Positions 49,842 to 58,555 of a stretch of DNA of 64,000 nt are shown piece after piece; positions within the stretch are counted from its first letter, which is position 1, and the number at the start of each line of letters is the position of its first letter. Below the pieces are notes generated by a model, which was given only the letters and a program-made list of their open reading frames with translations, was not told the origin of the DNA and did not search any database. This DNA is from Acidobacteriota bacterium (GTDB taxonomy: Bacteria > Acidobacteriota > Terriglobia > Bryobacterales > Bryobacteraceae), in assembly GCA_016185425.1 (NCBI GenBank), contig JACPNQ010000031.1:1-64000 (forward strand), given 5' to 3'. Made by a program: the position numbers and the translations under genes.

Positions 49842-50639
49842 TTATTGTAACTTGCCGGCCAGCAGGCCGCGCGCGCCCAGCCACTCGTGGAAACGGATTA
49901 ACCACTCTTTCACAGGGCCTTTCATGTCGTCCCGCAGGCCAAAGCCGTGGCCAACACCGCTGTAGACGTGCAACTCGGAAGACACCCCGGCTTTCTTCAG
50001 TGCCAGGTACAGCTCGGGCAGGCCCTGCGAGATATTCTGACGGTCGTTCTCGCCGCAGACCAGGAACGCGGGTGGCGTGTCCTTGGTCAGGGGCATGTTC
50101 TTCGGAATGGCGGGATAGATCAACGCCTGGAACGCCGGTTTCACTGTATGGACGGCGGCCAACGCGGCCAGCTCGCCGCCTGCCGAGAATCCCATTATCC
50201 CCACCTTCGCCGGGTCGATCGTCCACTCCGCCGCCCGCGCCCGGACCACCTCGACCGCCTTCACCGTATCGGCCAGCGCGTCGCCCTCCACGGTGTACTT
50301 CGAGTCCTTCTCCCGCGCCAAACGATACTTTAGAACGAATGCCGCCACGCCATGCTCGCTCAGCCAGCGGGCGACGTTGTGTCCCTCGTGGTCGGTCCAC
50401 AACTCGCGGTGGCCGCCGCCGGGGGCGATGACGACCGCGGCGCCAGTCGGCGCGCCGGGCAGGTACGGCGTAATCGTTGGCCGGTGTACCCCGGAGACCA
50501 CCCGTTCATTACGCGGCGGGGCCAGTCGCGTGTTCTCGCCAGGAGCCTCGGGGTTCAGGCCGGAGAACAGCACGACCTCCGCGCCAGGGTTGGCCGCGAA
50601 GAGCGGAATTGTGACAAGGGTAACCAGCGGAAATCGCAT
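49842..50639 (-). CDS. Exported alpha/beta hydrolase (carbohydrate-esterase-like)
   Basis: 265 residues with a signal peptide (MRFPLVTLVTIPLFAANP). Oxyanion block VVIAPGGGHRELWTDHEG, nucleophile elbow IMGFSAGGELA, Asp in VCGENDRQN and His in SGVGHGFGLRD complete the triad. The pattern is that of BD-FAE / xylan-esterase-like secreted hydrolases that deacylate sugars. It stands alone, 7 bases downstream of nothing obvious; the next gene on its strand starts 8 bases away. Confidence 0.9.
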   Translation of the reverse strand: MRFPLVTLVTIPLFAANPGAEVVLFSGLNPEAPGENTRLAPPRNERVVSGVHRPTITPYLPGAPTGAAVVIAPGGGHRELWTDHEGHNVARWLSEHGVAAFVLKYRLAREKDSKYTVEGDALADTVKAVEVVRARAAEWTIDPAKVGIMGFSAGGELAALAAVHTVKPAFQALIYPAIPKNMPLTKDTPPAFLVCGENDRQNISQGLPELYLALKKAGVSSELHVYSGVGHGFGLRDDMKGPVKEWLIRFHEWLGARGLLAGKLQ

Positions 50640-50657
50640 TTGGCGATAGCTTATCAG

Positions 50658-51182
50658 CTAGCGCACACGTCTCAGGCGGGTCTCCGAGTAGGTCTCAAAT
50701 TCCCGGCCAGGCTCCGCCAGCGCGAAAGTCTCCACGATCTCATTTGGAGAAATCACCCGGTACGTTTCCTTTGCGCGCCATCCGCCCGGTATGTTCTCTA
50801 TGTTCGTTGTGACAAACTCCAGCGATTTCCCGTCCTCGCTGGCTGTGGTGAGTGTGTACTCGTTCACGAAGCCCTCGCCGTGAAACTGGCGCAGAACGAA
50901 TTTCTTTTGCATCCGGTCGTAGCTGAATAAACCCAGGTCTTCGTGAACCTCCCCTTTGGCGCCCGGCTTTCGCGGTTCGTAAACGCTTTTGTTCCGGCAG
51001 ACCAGGAATCGGCCGTTTAGATCGAACCGGTATTCCCGGCTGCTGACGCCCTTCCCCGGTTGCCCGCTTGCGGGCCCTTCCCACTTGCCTTCAAACACCC
51101 GCAGCAACATCCAAGGGTCCGTTTGTCCGGGCAAACCGCCCACAAGGGCCGCCACGGCGATCAGCATTCTGATCTGGCTCAT
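50658..51182 (-). CDS. Exported DUF1579-like beta-barrel protein
   Basis: 174 residues with a signal peptide (MLIAVAALVGGLPGQ, after a short basic start). The pattern LLRVFEGKWEGPASGQPG, YRFDLNGRFLVCRNKS and GLFSYDRMQKKFVLRQFHGE is that of DUF1579-type calycin-like barrels, which may bind small hydrophobic ligands. It is 18 bases upstream of the esterase gene and may be co-transcribed. Confidence 0.7.
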   Translation of the reverse strand: MSQIRMLIAVAALVGGLPGQTDPWMLLRVFEGKWEGPASGQPGKGVSSREYRFDLNGRFLVCRNKSVYEPRKPGAKGEVHEDLGLFSYDRMQKKFVLRQFHGEGFVNEYTLTTASEDGKSLEFVTTNIENIPGGWRAKETYRVISPNEIVETFALAEPGREFETYSETRLRRVR

Positions 51183-51314
51183 AGCCGATAGTCTACTAGT
51201 CTAGGCAGGCGCAGTTGATCTCAATAGCATCGTTGCAGTCGGCTGGAGTCAGTCGATCAGCTTCAGCGATAGTTGAGTGGCGGATAGCCCTATGAGGCCG
51301 TTGTGGCTCCCATT

Positions 51315-51605
51315 TTATCCACGCGTGATGTGAATTTTCAGCTTCACGAGCTCCGTATGTAATGAAGAGATGGCGCCCTCTACTCTGTTCGGATGGGGAA
51401 CTTCTTTCCCTGCGAGCGGATCGAGTATGGTCGCTTCCAATTGTTCCAAGGAGCGAATGGCTCTTTGCATTTCGGCGTGCAAGCTCATTCCCGATGCATC
51501 GGCTGCCGTATGGATGCGGGGAAATGTCATTCGATAATCGCTTAAGTTCGAGGGCAACCTTCTTCTTCTCGGAATCGGGGAATCGGCCAATTGGACTCTT
51601 TGCAA
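51315..51605 (-). CDS. Small hypothetical protein
   Basis: Up to 96 residues; ATG 51530 gives 71. The C-terminal part is helical (LHAEMQRAIRSLEQLEATIL, VEGAISSLHTELVKLKIHI). No signal, no known motif. Possibly real, but close to decayed mobile DNA and without a strong ribosome site. Confidence 0.35.
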   Translation of the reverse strand: MQRVQLADSPIPRRRRLPSNLSDYRMTFPRIHTAADASGMSLHAEMQRAIRSLEQLEATILDPLAGKEVPHPNRVEGAISSLHTELVKLKIHITRG

Positions 51606-51690
51606 ATTCTTTGTCTATCAGCGCGTGGTTTTAGTGAGCCGGCAGCAAAAAGCATGTGACCTTTGAAATGTTTGTTTCATCTTAGCTGGC

Positions 51691-52320
51691 ATGGCGATGG
51701 GAACGCGAAAAAAGCGCGAGCGGCAGCAGGAGTTCTGGATTGCGAGCAATAGCGTGGTCGAGCCCGCCGGCAACGTTTTCTATGACCGTCTGAATGGGAT
51801 TCTGGACGAGCACAAGTTCGATCAGAAGGTGGAAGCGATACATCTCGTCATCCACCCGCGCCGCCTCATCGATCAGCACGCTTTCGGAATCGATCCAGCA
51901 ACAGGTGCGCGACGGACACCTCGCCCCGCAGATTGCCATGCGCTATCTGGCGCCGGCGGCGCGCATCGATCCGGGGCAATGCGAGCGCATGGCGCAGGTC
52001 TTCGCACAACAACACTGGGTCACGCGCCAAGCCGCCGATTTCTACAACGCCTGGCGCAACGCCCGAGGCCTGGCCCGCGCGCGGATTCTGGCCGAGCCGG
52101 AACTGTTTCTAAAAACGCGGCAGCGGATTTCGGCGGAGTGGCTGGAGAAGCAGCGTGTTCATTGGGGTGCGGCGCGGTTTCGGCGGGAGTATTTGGCGGA
52201 GTTCATCCAGGATGATGAGTCGGCGTTCGATGCGTAGCTGGTGGAGGGGGCGATGGATGACGGGGTGAGTCCGGTGGAGTTGGGATCGCGGAGTTTAGGC
52301 GGGAGTTTTTGACGCGGGTT
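51691..52320 (+). pseudogene. Mosaic of transposase, ParB-like and terminase-like remnants
   Basis: Three fragments follow one another in shifting frames. 51691-51837 (RKKRERQQEFWIASNSVVEP, FYDRLNGILDEHKFD) matches the N-terminus of IS1182-type transposases. About 51870-52120 in another frame (LSESIQQQVRDGHLAPQIAM, HWVTRQAADFYNAW) resembles the ParB-like proteins tied to such elements. 52121-52237 (RFRREYLAEFIQDDESAFDA) resembles a terminase-like tail, and after its TAG the frame goes on as LVEGAMDDGVSPVEL. None is intact; it is a graveyard of mobile elements. Confidence 0.6.
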
Positions 52321-52587
52321 CGGTGAGGGCGCGAAAAGGCACGGAAAAGGCGACGCTCCCTTGCGGTCGCGGCCCGGTAGAGCGGGAGCGGGAAATAGAG
52401 CGGTGGCTGGAATCAGAGCGGTGGCTGGCAGGTTGAATTCAAGAGGAGAAAACGTGTCGCGACGGGTCTGCGGCAATTCCAACATCGCGTCGCGTGTGAG
52501 CCATGCGAAGGCGAAACAGCCAAGGAACACGGTCGACAAGACGCCGGCGAAGAGCGCACGAAGTTTGCGCCCGGTGGGTTGGACCAT
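52159..52587 (-). CDS. Doubtful small membrane-anchored ORF
   Basis: 142 residues. MVQPTGRKLRALFAGVLSTV and the following hydrophobic run form a plausible single transmembrane segment, but the rest is Pro/Ser-rich and the 3' third is antisense to the terminase-like remnant. It contains an 18-base tandem repeat (AGAGCGGTGGCTGGAATC type, 52397-52428 on the plus strand). Probably not a conserved gene. Confidence 0.25.
   Translation of the reverse strand: MVQPTGRKLRALFAGVLSTVFLGCFAFAWLTRDAMLELPQTRRDTFSPLEFNLPATALIPATALFPAPALPGRDRKGASPFPCLFAPSPNPRQKLPPKLRDPNSTGLTPSSIAPSTSYASNADSSSWMNSAKYSRRNRAAPQ
52397..52428. repeat. Short tandem repeat, 18-base unit
   Basis: Two copies of AGAGCGGTGGCTGG (52397-52410 and 52415-52428) with AATC between. 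It lies in the 570-base stretch between the mosaic pseudogene and the galactanase-like gene, which holds no other supported gene. Confidence 0.5.
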
Positions 52588-52809
52588 GTTCCGATTGTCA
52601 GCTTATGGAGCGGAATCCGGAGGGCAGCGATCGGCGAGGGTGGCCGCGATGTCTGTCAATCGGCGGGTAGGGCGGCAGAGGAGCCTTGAAGCCGACAGCC
52701 ACCGAGGCGTTCCCAATGTCCGAGTAGCCGGCAACGCGTTAAGCGACCAATGCATGTTGACGACGATAAGAGAGGTTAACATCGGCAAAAGAACTCCACT
52801 GACGCGGGA

Positions 52810-55611
52810 CTACTGAATGTTTACCACCGCCAGTGGCGTGTTAGCGCCACTCACGGTCGCGACAACCGGCCTCTCACCGCTTCCGATACCGGAAGGCACC
52901 AGCAAGTTGAATTGGTACAGACCAGTGGATACCATCGCGGCAAATGCTGGCGCCACCGGAACACCCCCGATGGTGAATGTTACAGGATTACTGGTCACAG
53001 CCACGCCGCTGAACGGCCTGCCTGCGGGAACCGCCGGATTCGTGGCGCCGAAGCCGACGCCGTAGAGGATCAGGTATTCTCCGGGCTTCACAGGGCGCGT
53101 CTTATAGGCAAATGCGCCAACCGGCCCAACGAGGTCGTACGTGCCCCCGCCATAGGCACCGGACCCATCGGGCGTCAGAACGACGCCGGCAACGTGCTTG
53201 TTGTCCAGCAGACTCAGCGAAGGCCCGACGGCGCCCACGGTCACCGTGAAGCCGGGGCTTCCGGCGGCGGAGTTCACCACCACGGTGACAACGCCCGCGG
53301 GCAGATCATCGGGCGCCTGCACGTTTATCTGCAACGGGCTGACCAGCCACAGATAGCCAGGCTTGCCGTTGAAGGTGACGCTCGAGATATCGCCGAGCGT
53401 AGTTGGGTTGGTCCCATTTGAGAGCGGCTTTCCGTCCCACACGGTCGTTCCCGAAGACAGACTCGCGCCGTAGATGGAAACCCAGGATCCGGGCTGAATG
53501 GTGGTGGAGGAACTGAAGATGGGAGCGATGCCGGAAACAGCGGGCGGAACGGGCGACTGATTGAAGGCGATTTTCTGTCCGGCGACAGCGACGACCCCGG
53601 AACGCGAGATCCCCGAAGTGTTGGGGCTGAAGGACAAGCCGAGGGTTCCGTCACCCATGCCGCTCCCGCCGGCATCCAGCACGATCCAGGGCACTTCACT
53701 GGTCGCGGTCCATCTGCACCAGTACGGTGCGGACACGGCGGCGGAACCGGACCCGCCCACAGCGGCAGGCGGCGTGCCCTTTGCCGTCAAAGTGAACGAG
53801 CATGGCGCGGCAGGCAGATTCTCATTCATGGCTCTCGCAGCCGGACGGAGGGTGACGGGGTCGCTGAAGAATCCCAACACATCGATAACGGGGGTATTGC
53901 TATTTCCGCTGATCCCAGGAAACCATTCCGGGTAGAACCAGGTGAGTCCGACGATGTTGGGATTACCGCTGCTCCATCGCAGGAGGGTGCTCCAGAAACC
54001 CGCCTGACCGGCATCCGAATAGGGAAAGCCGGACATGGGAGGAAGAAGGCCGGGGGCCGCCGCCGCGGGATATGCGGTCTCTGCAATAAACACCGGCTTT
54101 CCCAGTGCCGCTATCCGGTTTACGAGGTTGTCCAGCCGCTGCATATAACTTTGCGCGGTGTGGCCCGACAGATCGGTGTAGTTGGGATAGGGGAGTGAGA
54201 TGGAGGCGACATCGTACGGAACGCCGAACGTCTGCATGGCTTTGAAGAAGCCTGGCACCTGATCCGTGCCCGGTCCTACGTTGCCTTCGACGTGGAGTGC
54301 GACACGCGCGCCTGGGTCGGCGCGGCGGATGCCTCGAATGGCTGCTCTCAAAAACTTCGCTTCTGCTGGCCAAACGGCACTTTCCATGTAACTCACTGAT
54401 TCGGTCGGGTTCACACCCGGTGGCGGCGCGGCGGCCCGGTCTCCGGGAAGAAAATTCATCATGCCGTAGAGGATTTCGTTGCCCGGGTCGTAGAGATCCA
54501 CCTTAATTCCCTGGCTCTGGAGCCAGCTTGTGGTTTCGAAGGTGTATTGCTCAATTCGAGTCGCCGTATCATCCACGCTTAGACCCTTCCACGCGACGGG
54601 CGCAACCTGGTTCCAGGAGTCGCTGGGCCCGTCACCGAGGTAGAAACAGGCGTTGATGCGCATACCCGCTGCCATCGCGTCCTTGAAGAGTTGCGCCACC
54701 ATTTCCCGCGATGACCAGTACGAGTTCTTCCAGCCGAGTTTCGCCCATTGGTCCGAAGGAGTGGAGGCGAGTTCGGGATCGCTGCCGGTCGTCATGCAAC
54801 CGCGGGCCATGGTCATCCCCTGAGCCGCGAGTTGCTCCATGGGCCGGTAATTCAGGAAGCCCGCGTTCCAGCGCCGGATGGCTTCATTGATGAACTGACC
54901 GCCGATCTGATAGCTCGCGCGCTTCTGCATGCTGGCCGGCAATTGGTAGGTCTTGTAGTCGGTGACGCCGGAGTTCACCTGGAAATTGCTGAGAGTGGTG
55001 GCAAAGCTGACCGAAGGGATAAACTTCGCCGTCTGGAGCGCGATCCGCACGGGCCCCTTAAACGCTGCGACGCTGCCTAGTTCCACCCACCCGTTGCCCG
55101 TGTTGAAGCTGAAGTGATAGCTCCCGGCATTGGAGACAATCCGGAGCGAACCGCTGCCTGCCGAACTGGCGAAAAACCGCGTTTTGGAGGTGCCGGCCAG
55201 ATCGTCCGCGCGGGATGCAAACGTAAAGCCTTCGGTATTCGCGAAGCGGCTTCGGAAGATCTCTATCCAGTTCGGGTCGTCCTGAAAAACCATCAGACCC
55301 GCCCCGATGAGGGAGCCACCGGCGGAAACGGGAATAGGCGAATTCCATCCCGAGCCCAGAGAGAAATCGACCTGCACATCAAAGTCCCCGGAAAACTGAT
55401 AGAGCGTGAATGCGCGCATCTGGGAGAGCGCCGTCGATCCGTTAAATGAGGTCTTCAGGCCAGACCCTGTGCTGATTGCGGCACCGCTGTCGGAAAGCAG
55501 GTCCCACTTACCCAGATCGAGGCGGCTGGCCGTGAACGCATCGTCGAGGAGCGTGCCGGACTGGGCTCCGAGCACCGCGACGGCCAGCACCACTAGGGTA
55601 AACGAACGCAT
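52810..55611 (-). CDS. Secreted GH53-like endo-galactanase with BACON and Solibacter-type C-terminal domains
   Basis: 933 residues with a signal peptide (MRSFTLVVLAVAVLGAQ). An N-terminal concanavalin-like domain (about 20-210; FDVQVDFSLGSGW) precedes a GH53-type barrel (about 235-600), where acid/base Glu is in LYDPGNEILYGMM and nucleophile Glu in PVFIAETAYP. Then comes a BACON-like domain (about 610-700; CSFTLTAKG, WIVLDAGGSG) and a C-terminal domain (PGSWVSIYGASLS, GEYLILYGVGFGATNPAVPAG) that matches the roughly 200-residue Solibacter C-terminal family. It likely cuts beta-1,4-galactan in pectin. The longer frame upstream has no signal. Confidence 0.82.
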   Translation of the reverse strand: MRSFTLVVLAVAVLGAQSGTLLDDAFTASRLDLGKWDLLSDSGAAISTGSGLKTSFNGSTALSQMRAFTLYQFSGDFDVQVDFSLGSGWNSPIPVSAGGSLIGAGLMVFQDDPNWIEIFRSRFANTEGFTFASRADDLAGTSKTRFFASSAGSGSLRIVSNAGSYHFSFNTGNGWVELGSVAAFKGPVRIALQTAKFIPSVSFATTLSNFQVNSGVTDYKTYQLPASMQKRASYQIGGQFINEAIRRWNAGFLNYRPMEQLAAQGMTMARGCMTTGSDPELASTPSDQWAKLGWKNSYWSSREMVAQLFKDAMAAGMRINACFYLGDGPSDSWNQVAPVAWKGLSVDDTATRIEQYTFETTSWLQSQGIKVDLYDPGNEILYGMMNFLPGDRAAAPPPGVNPTESVSYMESAVWPAEAKFLRAAIRGIRRADPGARVALHVEGNVGPGTDQVPGFFKAMQTFGVPYDVASISLPYPNYTDLSGHTAQSYMQRLDNLVNRIAALGKPVFIAETAYPAAAAPGLLPPMSGFPYSDAGQAGFWSTLLRWSSGNPNIVGLTWFYPEWFPGISGNSNTPVIDVLGFFSDPVTLRPAARAMNENLPAAPCSFTLTAKGTPPAAVGGSGSAAVSAPYWCRWTATSEVPWIVLDAGGSGMGDGTLGLSFSPNTSGISRSGVVAVAGQKIAFNQSPVPPAVSGIAPIFSSSTTIQPGSWVSIYGASLSSGTTVWDGKPLSNGTNPTTLGDISSVTFNGKPGYLWLVSPLQINVQAPDDLPAGVVTVVVNSAAGSPGFTVTVGAVGPSLSLLDNKHVAGVVLTPDGSGAYGGGTYDLVGPVGAFAYKTRPVKPGEYLILYGVGFGATNPAVPAGRPFSGVAVTSNPVTFTIGGVPVAPAFAAMVSTGLYQFNLLVPSGIGSGERPVVATVSGANTPLAVVNIQ

Positions 55612-55789
55612 AGGCAAAGCCTTCCTCCACAGCAAGCTCAAACTGCATGCATTCACGTTGGTTCGCCTCCCGAAGCGTTTAGATTCGCAGTATGGTAACA
55701 TGACCGCCGTCGGCCAGGGCCTTCTCGGATCGAACTATTAACTGCGACTTAATAATCTAGCCCCGCTGTTTGTCAGCTAGCCTGGATGA

Positions 55790-56521
55790 GTGAGCAGCTA
55801 TCGCGAGGACCTCGCCTACATCAACGACGCCGGGTTCTCCGATTTCACGGCCGGCGCCACGCCGGGCGTGCTGGCGCTGCTGCGCCGGGCGGGCGTTCGG
55901 AGCGGTCTGGTCGTCGATCTTGGTTGCGGCAGCGGCCGGTGGGCCGAGGCGTTAGGGAAGGCCGGATATGAGGTGCTTGGCGTGGATCTGTCGCCGTCCA
56001 TGATCCGCCTGGCGCGGAAGCGCGCGCCGCGGGCGAGGTTTCAAACCGGGTCGCTGCTGAGCGCGAAACTCCCGCCATGCGACGCCGTGACTGCCATCGG
56101 CGAGATCGTGAATTATCAATTCGATCCGCGGCATTCGCGCGCTTCGCTGACGGGGCTTTTTCGCCGCGTCCACGCGGCCTTGCGGCCAGGGGGCATGTTC
56201 ATCTTCGACGTCGCGGGTCCGGACCGCGTCCCCGCCGATGTGCCGAATCGCTATTTCCAGGAGGGCGGCGACTGGTCGATCCATGTCGAAGTCGACGGGA
56301 ATGCCCACACTCGGTGGATGACGCGGAAGATCGTCTGCTTTCGCAAGAACGCCTCGGGGCGCTATCGGCGCAGCGAAGAGCTGCACAGGCTGCGCTTGCT
56401 CGATTCGGCGGAAGTTGTAGCGGAGCTCGAATCGATCGGCTTCCGCGCGAAGGCGCAGAACGGCTACGGCCGTTTCCGGCTCTATCCTGGGATGCAGGCG
56501 GTGGTGGCGCGGAAGCGTTAG
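55790..56521 (+). CDS. SAM-dependent methyltransferase
   Basis: 243 residues, GTG start. SAM motif I VVDLGCGSGRWAEALG, motif II EVLGVDLSPSMIRLA, and AALRPGGMFIFDVAGPD. The substrate is unknown; the C-terminal part (FRLYPGMQAVVARKR) matches small-molecule methyltransferases. It is convergent with folE, overlapping by four bases, and divergent from the galactanase-like gene with a 178-base gap. Confidence 0.88.
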   Translation: MSSYREDLAYINDAGFSDFTAGATPGVLALLRRAGVRSGLVVDLGCGSGRWAEALGKAGYEVLGVDLSPSMIRLARKRAPRARFQTGSLLSAKLPPCDAVTAIGEIVNYQFDPRHSRASLTGLFRRVHAALRPGGMFIFDVAGPDRVPADVPNRYFQEGGDWSIHVEVDGNAHTRWMTRKIVCFRKNASGRYRRSEELHRLRLLDSAEVVAELESIGFRAKAQNGYGRFRLYPGMQAVVARKR

Positions 56522-57114
56522 CGGCCGCGAATCAGCGCGAGGAACTCGTCGCGCGTCTCTTTGCGTTCGCGGAATTCGCCGAGCATGGCGCTGGTGACCG
56601 TTGCCGAGTGCTGCTTTTCCACGCCGCGCATCATCATGCAAAAATGCTGCGCGTCGCAGGCGACAGCCACGCCCTTCGGCTTCAGAATTTCCATCAGCGT
56701 TTGGGCAATTTCCTGCGTCATCCGCTCCTGCACCTGCAGGCGCCGGGCGAATACATCGACAATACGCGGAATCTTGCTGAGCCCGATCACCTTGCCGTTC
56801 GGGATGTAGGCGACGTGCGCCTTGCCGTAGAACGGCAGGATGTGGTGCTCGCAAAGGCTGAAGAATTCGATGTCCTTCACGATCACCATTTCGTCGTACT
56901 CGACGTTGAACAACGCTCCGTTGACGATCTTGGCGATGTTGGCGGCATACCCGCCGGTCAGAAATCTCAGCGCCTTTTCGGCACGCTCCGGCGTCCGGAC
57001 AAGACCTTCCCGGTCGGGGTCTTCCCCGAGTCCGGCGATGATTTCGCGGACGTTCTCCGCCAGTTTGCCCGTCTCCGGAATGGGCATGGACTGCACTACG
57101 GCTTTACGCTTCAT
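56518..57114 (-). CDS. folE: GTP cyclohydrolase I
   Basis: 198 residues. Zinc and active-site blocks: FFSLCEHHILPFYGKAHVAY, KIPRIVDVFARRLQVQERMT, and VACDAQHFCMMMRG with its conserved Cys and His. It makes 7,8-dihydroneopterin triphosphate for folate and pterins. It overlaps the PTPS gene upstream by 4 bases. Its own start codon lies in the tail of that gene. Confidence 0.96.
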   Translation of the reverse strand: MKRKAVVQSMPIPETGKLAENVREIIAGLGEDPDREGLVRTPERAEKALRFLTGGYAANIAKIVNGALFNVEYDEMVIVKDIEFFSLCEHHILPFYGKAHVAYIPNGKVIGLSKIPRIVDVFARRLQVQERMTQEIAQTLMEILKPKGVAVACDAQHFCMMMRGVEKQHSATVTSAMLGEFRERKETRDEFLALIRGR

Positions 57115-57542
57115 ACCACCTCTTCGATGACCGGAAGTTCGATAACGTTCCGCTTAGTTTCTTGCACGCGGATGTGCGCCAGCGCCGGAAATCCGGACGG
57201 CCACGCGGCGTGGAGGCGGTTACGAACGTCGATGGCCATGTTTTCCGTCGTTGCCGTGGTGCTGGCGAAGCTGGGGAGATCGCGGTTCAAGTACTTATGA
57301 TCGTAGACCGAAACCACTTCGCGATGAACGGCTTCGTCGAGCGCCGCAGAGTCAACCACGAGGCCGGTTACCGGGCTGACTTCGCCTTCGACGGTGACGG
57401 CGAGGATGTAGTTATGCCCGTGGCCATACGGGTTGTTGCATTTGCCGAACAGCCGCCGATTCTCCTCATCGGAGAGGTTCGGCAGATGCAGCCGGTGTGA
57501 GGCGCTGAAATGATAGTTCCGGGTTAGGCGAACGGTAGGCAT
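57111..57542 (-). CDS. 6-pyruvoyl-tetrahydropterin synthase / QueD family, Cys type
   Basis: 143 residues. The family's zinc His residues are in FSASHRLHLPN and YGHGHNYILAV, the catalytic Cys in FGKCNNPYGHG, and the later Asp/His pair in VYDHKYLN. This matches 6-pyruvoyl-tetrahydropterin synthase and the related 6-carboxytetrahydropterin synthase, acting on dihydroneopterin triphosphate from FolE. It is followed by folE and preceded, nine bases away, by a paralogue lacking the Cys. Confidence 0.9.
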   Translation of the reverse strand: MPTVRLTRNYHFSASHRLHLPNLSDEENRRLFGKCNNPYGHGHNYILAVTVEGEVSPVTGLVVDSAALDEAVHREVVSVYDHKYLNRDLPSFASTTATTENMAIDVRNRLHAAWPSGFPALAHIRVQETKRNVIELPVIEEVV

Positions 57543-57551
57543 CGGCGCCGC

Positions 57552-57962
57552 TCACTTTCCGTAATAATCGACGAAGGTGTCTTCGGTTTCGTAGAGACGG
57601 ACGGAGTGCAGGTGCGCCGGCGTGTCCTTAAATTGCGGCTCCAGGCGGCGCCAGATTTCAATAGCCAGGTTTTCGGTGGTCGGGATCACCTTATCGAACG
57701 GAGGGACTTCAAAATTCAGATGGCGGTGATCCATCGGGTCGATCACCTCACGCATCACGACGTCTTTTAAGTCCTTTAGATCGTAGATCATGCCTGTGGC
57801 CGGGTCGGGCGTGCCGGCGAGCGTGACTTCCAGTACATAATTGTGGCCGTGGCCGTTGGTGTTCGCGCCGGGCCCATAAAGGCGCACGTTTTCGGCGTCC
57901 GAGAGCTGGGAACTCCGGCAAATGTGGGAAGCGGAAAACTCGGCGCGGCGGGAAATGTACAT
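57552..57962 (-). CDS. Second PTPS/QueD-family protein, catalytic Cys missing
   Basis: 136 residues. Zinc His residues FSASHICRSSQL and NGHGHNYVLEV and the MDHRHLN pair are kept. Where the paralogue has GKCNNPYGHGHNY, this has GPGANTNGHGHNY, so the catalytic Cys is replaced by Gly. Cys-less PTPS variants occur (for example PTPS-III, with Glu at this place) and take part in folate bypass reactions, so a distinct reaction is plausible. ATG 57962 fits the family N-terminus; a longer frame adds 16 residues. Confidence 0.88.
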   Translation of the reverse strand: MYISRRAEFSASHICRSSQLSDAENVRLYGPGANTNGHGHNYVLEVTLAGTPDPATGMIYDLKDLKDVVMREVIDPMDHRHLNFEVPPFDKVIPTTENLAIEIWRRLEPQFKDTPAHLHSVRLYETEDTFVDYYGK

Positions 57963-58030
57963 GAGAGAGTGACTACCGGTTAGATGCGGGACGGCGGGAA
58001 GGCGATACACTTACAGTATAAGAGATTACG

Positions 58031-58555
58031 ATGGCGAAATTTGGAATTGACAAGGCGCTGCGCGCCGGAATACTGCTGCTTACGGTCGCTTTGGTAGCTG
58101 TCGTTGCAAGCACGTTGCGTGACCACGTGGTCGTGGCCGGAGACTCGGCGCCCGATTTCGCGGTAACGACCGAAAGCGGCCGGAAAATTTCGCTCGACAA
58201 CTTCGGCGGCAGAGTTTTGGTGCTGAATTTCTGGGCCACCTGGTGCCCTCCGTGCATCAACGAACTCCCATCCCTCAACCAGATGGCCGCAGAGTTGAAG
58301 GGGAGCGGCGTTGTTGTCCTGGGCGTCAGCGTGGACAAAGACAAGGCCGCATACGATAAGTTCTTGAAGAGGGTGCGGCTCAATTTTGAGACCTCGCGAG
58401 ACCCGGAAGCGGCGATCAGTGTCGACTACGGCACGTTCAAATACCCGGAAACGTACGTGATCAGCCGCGAGGGCAAAGTCCTGGAAAAATTGATCAATGA
58501 GCAGGATTGGATGGCGCCGCAACTTCTCGCGCGGCTCCGGGGGTATGCGCGCTGA
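58031..58555 (+). CDS. Membrane-anchored TlpA/ResA-type thioredoxin
   Basis: 174 residues. An N-terminal helix (AGILLLTVALVAVVASTL) anchors the protein; the redox site is FWATWCPPCINELPSL and the cis-Pro block is KYPETYVISREG. Such proteins reduce haem-binding or other disulfides on the periplasmic face. Its stop overlaps the GlcD-type oxidase ATG (TGATG), so the two are co-translated. Confidence 0.93.
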   Translation: MAKFGIDKALRAGILLLTVALVAVVASTLRDHVVVAGDSAPDFAVTTESGRKISLDNFGGRVLVLNFWATWCPPCINELPSLNQMAAELKGSGVVVLGVSVDKDKAAYDKFLKRVRLNFETSRDPEAAISVDYGTFKYPETYVISREGKVLEKLINEQDWMAPQLLARLRGYAR

